A stretch of 7,994 bases of DNA from Spirochaetales bacterium (lineage in GTDB: Bacteria; Spirochaetota; Spirochaetia; Treponematales; UBA12059). The stretch spans positions 1 through 7,994 of the forward strand of contig SPCK01000080.1 in the NCBI GenBank assembly GCA_004525355.1. Direction: 5' to 3'. The notes under the pieces were generated by a model. The model was not told where the DNA came from. It saw only the letters and a program-made list of their open reading frames with translations, and did no database searches. The translations under genes and the position numbers were made by a program. Below are positions 1 through 5,906 of the stretch, one piece after another; positions within the stretch are counted from its first letter, which is position 1, and each line of letters begins with the position of its first letter.

Positions 1-72
1 ACCACCCTCGAGGCACTGCTCCTGGAGCGCCATACCGCCCTGGTACGCGAGGCTGACTATCTTGCGCAATAG
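1..72 (+). CDS. C-terminal end of an unidentified protein (5' truncated)
   Basis: The first 72 bases read in frame 1 as 23 codons and a TAG stop, with the gene entering from outside the window. The visible end is leucine-, alanine- and glutamate-rich (TTLEALLLERHTALVREADY, then LAQ) and looks like one amphipathic helix. The pattern of a helix ending in a tyrosine and a short tail faintly resembles the last helix of TolC-type outer-membrane efflux proteins. That is a guess from composition only; 23 residues cannot identify a family. It lies 66 bp upstream of the PUR-alpha gene on the same strand, so the two could be co-transcribed. Confidence 0.45.
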   Translation, partial: TTLEALLLERHTALVREADYLAQ

Positions 73-138
73 CGCATTAATTGGTACTATCCGCGAAGAA
101 GTATCGGCAACGCAGAATAGCCGGAATGGGGTACGACA

Positions 139-666
139 ATGGGCATTCGGGGTGAAGTGTTCTCAACCAAAATGGTATGCGATGGAAGAACCTATTTCTT
201 CAACGTGAAAGAGAACCGGATGGGTGACCTCTTCCTGGCTATCGTTGAAAGCAAACCGACGGATACCAGCGACACGTTCGAGCGCCGCTCCATCGTTGTT
301 TTCAAGGAAAACCTGCAGGAATTCCTCAAATCTTTCGAGAAATCCCTGGACGCCATGGACAAGGCCCAGGCTGCCAAGCCTCCCGTCCATCGACGGCCGA
401 AGCGTCCTGACGATATTGATGACAGAAGCCGCCATGAGCCTGCCCGCCACGAGCATCGCTCGGGAGACGGCAGACCGACCGGTAACGGTAATTTCTCTTT
501 GCTGCCCGACGCCAGAGGCGATCAACCCCGCCGGAAAGTCCTGCGCGCCGGTCCGCGCAAAACCAAGGACACGGTCGCCCCGCCTGCCAAGACGGCCAAT
601 CCCCCAAAGAAGCCCGCTGGCAAGCGCCTGACCGTAAAAAAAGCACAATCGAAGAAAGACGACTGA
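139..666 (+). CDS. PUR-alpha-like (DUF3276) nucleic-acid-binding protein with basic C-terminal tail
   Basis: 175 residues. Residues 4-71 match the single PUR-repeat family found in spirochaetes (Borrelia BpuR) and Bacteroidetes: a RGEVFST opening, [15 protein letters not shown], an LAIVESK strand, then [17 protein letters not shown] and a closing helix. Known members dimerise to form a full PUR fold and bind single-stranded DNA and RNA; in Borrelia the protein acts as a post-transcriptional regulator. Residues 78-175 form a low-complexity tail rich in Lys, Arg and Pro, with KPAGK-type stretches near the end, probably disordered and nucleic-acid-binding. The start has a modest Shine-Dalgarno match (GGGG at 128-131, 7 bases before ATG). 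The gene ends right at an inverted repeat. The domain call is firm; the tail's role is inferred. Confidence 0.85.
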   Translation: MGIRGEVFSTKMVCDGRTYFFNVKENRMGDLFLAIVESKPTDTSDTFERRSIVVFKENLQEFLKSFEKSLDAMDKAQAAKPPVHRRPKRPDDIDDRSRHEPARHEHRSGDGRPTGNGNFSLLPDARGDQPRRKVLRAGPRKTKDTVAPPAKTANPPKKPAGKRLTVKKAQSKKDD

Positions 667-742
667 CAGGTTGCTGACAGTCCGCCTTCGTGGTTTGTCA
701 GCAGCCTGCTGAGTCAATTTCATAAAGCCTCAGCTGACAAAC
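667..742. repeat. Overlapping inverted repeats between convergent genes; candidate bidirectional terminator or switch
   Basis: CAGGTTGCTGACA at 667-679 is complementary to TGTCAGCAGCCTG at 696-708. This gives a 13-bp stem with one G-U wobble and a 16-base loop, beginning directly after the PUR-alpha stop codon. The right arm belongs to a second repeat as well: GTTTGTCAGC at 693-702 is a perfect 10-base inverse of GCTGACAAAC at 733-742, and CTGAG at 709-713 can pair with CTCAG at 729-733. The two pairings exclude each other. Neither stem is followed by a proper U-run on either strand, so this is not a textbook intrinsic terminator. Its place between convergent PUR-alpha and rnhB still suggests 3'-end formation or mRNA 3' protection. 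The repeats are seen; the function is inferred. Confidence 0.6.
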
Positions 743-759
743 ATGCCGGACGCGCGACA

Positions 760-1344
760 TCACGGTTTTGAGTAGTTGAAACTCATCCGCTGAATCGGCG
801 ATGGGCCGAGCCGTCGACAGGCCTCGCGATGGGCCGCGGTCGGATACCCCTTGTGCCGACCGTAACCGTATTCCGGGTACAGCCAATCGTAGCGTTCCAT
901 TGCTCTGTCCCTGCTGACCTTGGCGACGATGGATGCCGCCATGATCTCGGGAACGCTCGCGTCACCCCTGACCACGGCTTTAACAGGACATGGAATGTCT
1001 GGCGTCCTGTTGCCGTCCACGAGGACCAGATCGGCCGCCCGGCCGAGTCCCTGATACGCCCGGCTCATCGCCAGCATGGTTGCCTGCAGAATATTGAGCT
1101 CGTCGATCTCCGACGGCCAGGCCCAGGCCGCGCACCAGACCGCCGACCCTACGATTGCCGCAAAGGCTGCCTGCCGCGCCCGTAACGAAAGGACTTTGGA
1201 ATCGTTCAATAGAACGAGGGGAAACCCCGGCGGCAGAATCACTGCCGCGGCGCAGACGGGTCCGGCCAATGGACCGCGCCCAGCCTCGTCGATACCGCAG
1301 ATAACACAGCTTGCCTGGTTCCCGGATCGATTTGCCTCTGACAT
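760..1344 (-). CDS. rnhB: Ribonuclease HII
   Basis: 194 residues, a typical length for bacterial RNase HII. The enzyme cleaves RNA in RNA-DNA hybrids and nicks 5' of single ribonucleotides embedded in DNA, starting ribonucleotide excision repair in the cytoplasm. The four metal-binding acidic residues are in place: D19 and E20 in GIDEAGRG (17-24), D110 in LVLVDG, and D128 in VVRGDASVPE. DSK follows at 48-50, then MAASIVAKVSRDR (135-147), YPEYGYGRHKGYPTAAH, and a terminal SFNYSKP. The ATG at 1342-1344 is chosen because homology starts just inside it; a GTG two codons upstream (1348-1350) is an alternative, and neither has a clear ribosome site. The frame runs open to 1797, but that extension reads antisense through the neighbouring gene. 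It is convergent with PUR-alpha and divergent from the DapF-like gene. Confidence 0.95.
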   Translation of the reverse strand: MSEANRSGNQASCVICGIDEAGRGPLAGPVCAAAVILPPGFPLVLLNDSKVLSLRARQAAFAAIVGSAVWCAAWAWPSEIDELNILQATMLAMSRAYQGLGRAADLVLVDGNRTPDIPCPVKAVVRGDASVPEIMAASIVAKVSRDRAMERYDWLYPEYGYGRHKGYPTAAHREACRRLGPSPIQRMSFNYSKP

Positions 1345-1415
1345 TCGCACATGATACCATGAAGCACCCTGAAACGATATGGACGAACGCCGCCCGCTCG
1401 CTGTAGGCTTGCACC
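1345..1415. promoter_or_regulatory. Short divergent intergenic region between rnhB and the DapF-like gene
   Basis: These 71 bases must hold the start signals of both divergent genes unless transcripts begin inside the coding regions. I see no convincing -35/-10 pair and no strong Shine-Dalgarno sequence on either strand: AGG about ten bases before the ATG at 1416, and only GGGTG some distance from the rnhB start. Reported as a region by position, not by motif. Confidence 0.3.
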
Positions 1416-2156
1416 ATGAATCTGCACTTCCTGAAACTCCGCGTCGCAGACGACCCATGGCTCCTGATTGACTGGACCAGCGACTCGGGCGACGGCCCCG
1501 ACTGGGCCGCGGTCGCCCACGAGCTGTGCCACGGGGTACGCGGAGCCTCCGCAAGCGGCCTGGTCGTCGTAGAACGGTCGGATGCGGGTTTCGTCGCATC
1601 GCCCTGGGGTAGAAATGGCCTACCCTGCCCTCTTGAGCCGTCTGCCGCCCTGTGCACGGCCCGCTGGCTGTTCGATACGGGCAGGACCAATGAGGAATCG
1701 ATAGCGATCCGCTCGCGGGACGGCGATTACGAGGCCATGGTTCTGGATTCGCGAAACTTCGGGCTGGCCCTCGGGTCGATGACCGTGGACGGGTCACCTA
1801 CCGCCCTGATGGTTGCCCTCGCCGGCAAGACGGTTCCGGTGCGGCTGTTCGATGGCGGACTGCCATCGCGCCGGCGATCCGGCGGAGCTCGTGAAAGCAC
1901 CCCGGTCGTCGAAGTCTTTGCCATTGCGCGGCATGCCCTACGCGCAAGGCGAAACGGCCAGGACGCCCTGGCTGCAGCCGCTGCCGCCTTGGCCGCCTCT
2001 TCTACGGCGGATTTCGCCGAACGGGAAGCGACCGTGGGGCTCGGTCCCGACGAGGTCCTGGTGCAATGGCCGGAGACGGGACAAGTCTTTGTCGCGGCCG
2101 AGGCGCGCTATTGCTTCAGCGGAGACTTTTGGGCCGAAGAACGTAAACGGGATTGA
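1416..2156 (+). CDS. Diverged diaminopimelate-epimerase-fold (DapF-like) protein, probably without epimerase activity
   Basis: 246 residues, slightly short for DapF (about 270-280). The opening MNLHFLKLRV...WLLID resembles the DapF first strand. Residues 48-63 (SGLVVVERSDAGFVAS) match the 'DGvlvl..s...d' strand pair. WGRNGLPC (64-71) followed by ALCTARWLFDTG (78-89) and an ESIAIRSRDGDYEA strand (94-107) align with the first catalytic-cysteine motif and its helix. The C-terminus, VLVQWPETGQVFVAAEARYCFSGDF (214-238), matches the closing strands of DapF, where the family has a V-x-M-T-G-P-A pattern and ends F-x-G. C71 or C80 may stand for the first active cysteine or its partner. Where the second half should have ACGSGACA there is an alanine-rich stretch (183-195) with no cysteine, so racemisation looks unlikely. 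The alignment is from memory and by eye; a free-standing hypothetical protein remains possible. It has its own divergent promoter region with rnhB and is convergent with the GNAT gene 21 bp away. Confidence 0.6.
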   Translation: MNLHFLKLRVADDPWLLIDWTSDSGDGPDWAAVAHELCHGVRGASASGLVVVERSDAGFVASPWGRNGLPCPLEPSAALCTARWLFDTGRTNEESIAIRSRDGDYEAMVLDSRNFGLALGSMTVDGSPTALMVALAGKTVPVRLFDGGLPSRRRSGGARESTPVVEVFAIARHALRARRNGQDALAAAAAALAASSTADFAEREATVGLGPDEVLVQWPETGQVFVAAEARYCFSGDFWAEERKRD

Positions 2157-2177
2157 AATGCGATTGGCGGTCTCCCG

Positions 2178-3035
2178 TCATCTGAAATAGTCGACGCGAT
2201 ACGATCCTTGCATCCGAAAACCCATCGATACATACAGCCCGGTCGCCACGTCGTTCGACTCCTTGACGAAGAGCGAGAGGCCGCGGCCCGCTTCCAGCCG
2301 GTCCCGTACCAAGGTCTCCACCGCGAGCCGCCCCAGACCTCGGCCGCGGAATGCCGGAATAACGAATACTCCGCCTATCTGGTCCCTGGTCCATCCGCGG
2401 GCGTTGGTCTGCGCCCGGGCCGCGACGCGGCCGTCCGCCTCGACAAGGTAGACAATCTGTTCGCACAGAGATCGCGCCTGTTGCGCCCTGCAGACTCCGG
2501 GCGCAAAGCGGTGCAGGGCGGTGATTACCTCTTCCTTCTCGTATGCCTCGGCCAGCGGGTACAAGGCGTCCAGGTCTTTCGGCCCGGCGCGTCGAACGCT
2601 CGCTGCGGTCCTGGCGGACGGCTTGAAATCACCCCGATCCAGAGACATTACCCGGTAGTTGATTCTGCAGGCAGGCGTCCAGGCAAAGGCGCTTTCAAGA
2701 TCGTCCACCGTGGCCGCCAGTCCGACGCAACTAGCCGGACGATAGGTTCGCAACGCGGACAAGCGACGCAGGGAAAGAAAACGGTCGAATGAACCCTCCG
2801 ACGGAGCGATGGGGAATGTCGTGCCTGTGGACATGAAGGCTGCGAGCGCCTCGATTTGATCGCCCTGGAAAACATACAGGCCGCCCGGTCTGGTCGGGAG
2901 TTTCAATCCACCAGCTGGTGCGAGTATCCTGCCTGACAAGCCCGTAGCGAATGCCTCGCGTTCGGACATGAAAAATCGGACGGCATCCAGGTCGGTCGGC
3001 TTGGCCTTGCGCCATCCCCGCTCGGGTTCGCTCAC
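2178..3035 (-). CDS. GNAT-family N-acetyltransferase with extra N-terminal domain
   Basis: 285 residues from a GTG start. The C-terminal part (about 145-285) is a GNAT domain that should transfer the acetyl group from acetyl-CoA to an amine. Motif A, GVFVIPAFRGRGLGRLAVE (222-240), carries the R-G-x-G-x-G-type pyrophosphate loop. Motif B, SLFVKESNDVATGLYVSMGF (254-273), has the Asn and LY...GF pattern that closes the acetyl-CoA site. Residues 1-140 form a separate domain without a recognisable acetyl-CoA loop, perhaps a decayed GNAT copy or substrate-recognition domain. The start is set by a 4-bp GTGA overlap with the nagZ stop and an AAGGA just before it, a classic sign of translational coupling. 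The open frame reaches 3263, but the part before 3035 is a nagZ shadow. It is the last gene of the trxB-nagZ operon. The neighbour suggests an amino-sugar or peptide substrate, which is inference only. Confidence 0.88.
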   Translation of the reverse strand: MSEPERGWRKAKPTDLDAVRFFMSEREAFATGLSGRILAPAGGLKLPTRPGGLYVFQGDQIEALAAFMSTGTTFPIAPSEGSFDRFLSLRRLSALRTYRPASCVGLAATVDDLESAFAWTPACRINYRVMSLDRGDFKPSARTAASVRRAGPKDLDALYPLAEAYEKEEVITALHRFAPGVCRAQQARSLCEQIVYLVEADGRVAARAQTNARGWTRDQIGGVFVIPAFRGRGLGRLAVETLVRDRLEAGRGLSLFVKESNDVATGLYVSMGFRMQGSYRVDYFR

Positions 3036-4807
3036 AAATCCTTGTCCATCAACGGCAGGCGGCCGGTCCCGGGAAGCTGCCCCGCCAGCACGGCGAACGC
3101 TGCACGGAAGGATTCCACGGTATACGAATACACCGCAACGACGAGCCCGCTCGCGGCGAATTCGGCGGCGAAGAATGGACTGAGGACCGATACGACGTAC
3201 AGTCGCTTGCCGGCCTTGACCGCCTCGCGCGCGAAAGTGGCGCTCGCAGGATTGGCGATGCACAGCACGACCGAATCCGTGCGGGCGAGCCGGGAGCGGA
3301 ACATCGCCAATTCATCCTCCGAGGCCAGGTCGCCGGGCAGGTAGGCGAAGCGGAAGCTCTCCGCGTCCGTGAATATTCGGGAACCTTCCGCGAAGAAATC
3401 GGAAAACTGACCCGCAAGCAGGACGCGTTCGCCTGTTCGCGCGGGGAGATTCCCTGAACCCAGCAGGGTCGCGCTGCGGTATGCCTGTTCCTGGAAAAAC
3501 ATACGCGATTCCGGCGTCCTCATGTCGGCTACCGGATCGGGTACGGGGCGTATACCGTCATGTCCCCGCGGAAGCAGCCAGCGGAGTTTGGCCTTGATGA
3601 CCCGCAAGGCGGATTCGTCCACACGCGCCCTGAACCCCGGATCGCTCCGGTACAGGTAGAGGAGCCTGGACCATTCCGCGTCGTTCAAACCCAGGGTGCG
3701 GGAAAATTCCAGTATATCGTTACCCGCCCGTATGGCCCGTTCGCAGGTCTGTGCGAGGCCGCCAGGGCTCCAGGCGCCGTTCATCATCAGGTCGTCGGTG
3801 ATGACCAGCCCATCGTACCCGACCCTGTCGCGCAATATTCCCTGTATGATACGGGAAGAAAGGGAGGCTGGCTCGTTGCTGCCGGTTATGGCGGGAAAGG
3901 CAAGGTGGCCGCTCATGACGCCGGGAACGCCTTCTGCCGCCAACAGGCGATACGGTACGAGTTCTCGATCCCAGAGCGTCGCCTCATCCACATCCATGAT
4001 CGGGAGGACGCCATGGGAATCCTGGACGGTATCCCCGTGGCCGGGAAAATGCTTGGCCGTTGCCGCGACGCCCGCATCCGCCATGCCGCGTGCCCACGCG
4101 GCGGCCAGCACGGCCGTTTGCGCAGGGTCGGAAGAAAAGGCGCGAGATCCGATGATCGGGGAATCCGGCCTGGTGGCCAGGTCGACCGTAGGCGCGAAAT
4201 TCATGGTAATGCCCAGGGCCGACAATTCCCGCCCGATATAAAGCGCACTTCGGTACGCATCGCTCGGCCAGGCGGACGCCCCGATGGCCATATTTCCTGG
4301 CGTTATGCTGGTGCCGCCCTTCACGTGGCGTACCCAGCCGCCTTCTTGATCGGTGGCGATGAATGGCGGCACGTCGTGCGGCCCCATTTCCGCGGCTTCC
4401 TGAATGGTCGAGATGGCGCTTGCCAACCTGCTGGTATCCTCGCCGTTCCAGCCGAATATCTTGACTCCGCCCAGGCCGCGTTCGCGGATCCAGGAAAGCA
4501 GGAGGCCGGTAGGCTCATCTCCGCCGTAGGACAGCATGAAGAGTTGCCCCAAGCGCTCGACATCGCTCATCGAGGCCAACAGGGCGACGGCATGTCGCTC
4601 GTCGTCGGTCATCCTCCAGAAGGACGAAGTATCGACGAGCCGGGGCAGGCCGGTGTCAGCCGGCAGTTCGGTAGCGACGGTGGCGTCGGAAGCCGTGGCG
4701 TGCGCCGGTGCACAGGATCCCGACGCGAGCGCGGCCAGGAAGACCGCCGTAAATGCGGCGGCGCCCAGCGCGATGCGTCCGATATACTTTCCTGCCTTGG
4801 CTGTCAT
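3032..4807 (-). CDS. nagZ: Exported GH3 beta-N-acetylhexosaminidase, two-domain NagZ type
   Basis: 591 residues. This glycoside hydrolase family 3 enzyme removes non-reducing beta-1,4-GlcNAc from muropeptides during peptidoglycan turnover. The N-terminus has a basic start, a hydrophobic segment (about 11-29), a cysteine at 32 and AHA at 36-38, so it is exported; ASGSC is a poor lipobox, and signal peptidase I cleavage after AHA is the alternative. The GH3 TIM barrel spans about 60-415: TDQEGGWVRHVKGG (152-165) binds GlcNAc, KHFPGHGDTVQDSH (252-265) contains the Asp263/His265 acid-base dyad of NagZ, and VITDDLMM (335-342) gives nucleophile Asp338. About 440-588 is a GH3 C-terminal alpha/beta domain ending LPGTGRLPL. 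This architecture recalls Bacillus subtilis NagZ (YbbD), not the short cytosolic E. coli form. The ATG at 4805-4807 is chosen; a GTG directly before it (4808-4810) lies nearer to the best spacing from GAGGGG. It sits 23 bp after trxB and overlaps the GNAT gene. Confidence 0.93.
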   Translation of the reverse strand: MTAKAGKYIGRIALGAAAFTAVFLAALASGSCAPAHATASDATVATELPADTGLPRLVDTSSFWRMTDDERHAVALLASMSDVERLGQLFMLSYGGDEPTGLLLSWIRERGLGGVKIFGWNGEDTSRLASAISTIQEAAEMGPHDVPPFIATDQEGGWVRHVKGGTSITPGNMAIGASAWPSDAYRSALYIGRELSALGITMNFAPTVDLATRPDSPIIGSRAFSSDPAQTAVLAAAWARGMADAGVAATAKHFPGHGDTVQDSHGVLPIMDVDEATLWDRELVPYRLLAAEGVPGVMSGHLAFPAITGSNEPASLSSRIIQGILRDRVGYDGLVITDDLMMNGAWSPGGLAQTCERAIRAGNDILEFSRTLGLNDAEWSRLLYLYRSDPGFRARVDESALRVIKAKLRWLLPRGHDGIRPVPDPVADMRTPESRMFFQEQAYRSATLLGSGNLPARTGERVLLAGQFSDFFAEGSRIFTDAESFRFAYLPGDLASEDELAMFRSRLARTDSVVLCIANPASATFAREAVKAGKRLYVVSVLSPFFAAEFAASGLVVAVYSYTVESFRAAFAVLAGQLPGTGRLPLMDKDL

Positions 4808-4830
4808 CACTAGCACTTCCCCTCGCGGAC

Positions 4831-5772
4831 CTACCGGTAAGCCTTGCCTTCGAGTTCGTCGATATATTGCGACGCGCAATGCGCCGCCACCGCGCCGTCG
4901 GAAACCGCGGTAATCACCTGGCGAAACGGCGTAACCCTGACGTCGCCTACGGCGAAAAGCCCGGGAATCGACGTCTCCATGCGGTCGTTGGTGATGATGG
5001 ATCCGCTATCGTCCCTCGGCACGGATTCTGGCAAGGCGCCTGTCTGGGGTATGGAACCGACGAAAATGAAGACCGCGGGCGCGGTTTCCTCATACGTCCT
5101 GCCGGTAGCCGGTTCAAGCAACCGTACCTTCTCTACCACCTTTGTCCCGATAATCTCGTCCACCAGGGTATTCCAGCGCACGTCGATCTTGGGATTGGCG
5201 AGGATGCGCTCGGCCAGGGCTTTCTGGGCCCTGAAGCGATCCTTTCGGTGAACCATGATTATCTTCTCGGCCAACTTCGAAAGGAACATCGCCTCGTCGC
5301 AAGCCGCGTCGCCGCCGCCAACCACGATCATGCGCTTGCCCTTGAAGAACGGACCGTCGCACGTGGCGCAATATGAGACTCCGCGACCGGAGAATTCTTC
5401 CTCTCCCTTGACTCCCAGATGTCGGTGCTTGGCTCCAGTGGCCAGGATGACGGCCTTGGCGTGGAGGCGGCCGTCGTCCGTTTCGATGATGAACGCGTCG
5501 CCTTCCTTACGGATGGAGGAGACGCTTGATGATTGAAACTCGGCGCCGAAGGTTTCCGCCTGGGAACGCATGGTCTCGGACCAGGTATAACCGTCCACGG
5601 ACTCCGGCAATCCGGGATAATTTTCCAGCTTGTCTATCAGCAGGGCCTGCCCGCCGTGAGCCATCTCTTCCAAGACCAGGGTCCGGAGATTCGCACGTGC
5701 GCCGTATTGGGCCGCGCCCAGTCCCGCGGCGCCGCCGCCTACGACGATCAGATCGAACAATTCATCCATCAT
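4831..5772 (-). CDS. trxB: Thioredoxin-disulfide reductase
   Basis: 313 residues, the usual length. This cytosolic flavoenzyme uses NADPH to reduce thioredoxin. The FAD-binding loop is GGGAAGLGA (12-20), followed by the GGQALLIDKLENYPG segment (40-54). ATGAKHRHLG lies at 111-120. The redox-active CATC is at 135-138 inside YCATCDGPFF. The NADPH-binding loop is GGGDAACDEA (152-161), with HRKDRFRAQK (175-184) supplying the arginines that contact the 2'-phosphate. The second FAD motif is GLFAVGDVR (271-279), and TAVSDGAVAA (288-297) closes the site. All key residues are present, so it should be active. Two ATGs in a row are possible starts: the GGAGG at 5777-5781 is 4 bases from the first (5770-5772) and a more standard 7 from the second (5767-5769). 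It is the first gene of the trxB-nagZ-GNAT operon. No thioredoxin gene is nearby. Confidence 0.95.
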   Translation of the reverse strand: MMDELFDLIVVGGGAAGLGAAQYGARANLRTLVLEEMAHGGQALLIDKLENYPGLPESVDGYTWSETMRSQAETFGAEFQSSSVSSIRKEGDAFIIETDDGRLHAKAVILATGAKHRHLGVKGEEEFSGRGVSYCATCDGPFFKGKRMIVVGGGDAACDEAMFLSKLAEKIIMVHRKDRFRAQKALAERILANPKIDVRWNTLVDEIIGTKVVEKVRLLEPATGRTYEETAPAVFIFVGSIPQTGALPESVPRDDSGSIITNDRMETSIPGLFAVGDVRVTPFRQVITAVSDGAVAAHCASQYIDELEGKAYR

Positions 5773-5775
5773 GCT

Positions 5776-5781
5776 TCCTCC
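5776..5781 (-). promoter_or_regulatory. Strong ribosome binding site of trxB
   Basis: The minus strand reads GGAGGA here, the best Shine-Dalgarno match seen in the window. It sits 3 bases before the first and 6 bases before the second of two tandem ATG codons, which favours the second by spacing without excluding the first. Confidence 0.8.
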
Positions 5782-5890
5782 AAGTAAAAAACAGGCCGCC
5801 CGTTGACGATAGTGCCTGTAATATATTTTTTTACTAATATAATGTATGTTGAATTTGAAACACCAGCCTCTTCGAGTTATTTTAATCATA

Positions 5891-5904
5891 CAGGCAAGAG
5901 CCTG
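5891..5904 (+). repeat. Small hairpin directly before the start codon
   Basis: CAGGCAAGAGCCTG is a perfect 5-bp stem with a 4-base AAGA loop, ending two bases before the ATG at 5907. It occupies the position where a ribosome site would be expected, with only the weak AAGAG in and beside the loop. It could limit translation or serve as part of an operator. A 5-bp stem can also arise by chance. Confidence 0.35.
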
Positions 5905-5906
5905 CA

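Larger units (their letters stand above)
5773..5906. promoter_or_regulatory. AT-rich divergent promoter region with inverted-repeat half-sites
   Basis: This 134-bp gap separates trxB (minus) from the transglutaminase-like gene (plus). Bases 5821-5860 contain only 5 G or C, against a GC-rich background, as expected of promoter DNA. A perfect TATAAT at 5838-5843 on the plus strand is a likely -10 box, giving a leader of about 55 bases to the ATG at 5907, but no good -35 box lies 16-18 bases upstream. TTGACG at 5803-5808 is 29 bases from it, too far. The minus strand has TATATT at two places (5836-5841 and 5820-5825), again without a good partner. GCCTGTA at 5814-5820 and TACAGGC at 5889-5895 are perfect inverse copies flanking the AT-rich core, and ACAGGC recurs at 5791-5796; these may be operator half-sites. 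Confidence 0.55.

Noticed and set aside
163..723. 186-codon minus-strand open frame opposite the PUR-alpha gene
   Set aside because: The plus strand has a clear PUR domain; the antisense product shows no domain.
1345..1797. 151-codon N-terminal extension of the rnhB frame
   Set aside because: RNase HII homology begins just inside the ATG at 1344; the extension is Arg/Ser/Pro-rich antisense of the DapF-like gene.
3036..3263. Longer N-terminus for the GNAT protein
   Set aside because: The added residues are a frame-shifted reading of the nagZ 3' end, and the GTGA overlap gives a coupled start.
3560..4813. Open frame of 417 codons on the plus strand, antisense to nagZ
   Set aside because: It lies almost wholly opposite a gene with intact GH3 motifs; its translation has no recognisable domain and the composition expected of antisense frames in GC-rich DNA.
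4831..5772. TrxB suspected to be a non-canonical, NADH- or ferredoxin-type reductase because its NADPH loop (GGGDAACDEA) differs from the common GGGDSAVEEA
   Set aside because: The HRKDRFRA arginines that recognise NADPH and the CATC centre are present, so an ordinary thioredoxin reductase is the simplest reading.
5803..5843. TTGACG (5803-5808) and TATAAT (5838-5843) as one promoter
   Set aside because: The spacing is 29 bases, far over the 16-18 needed for a sigma-70-type pair.
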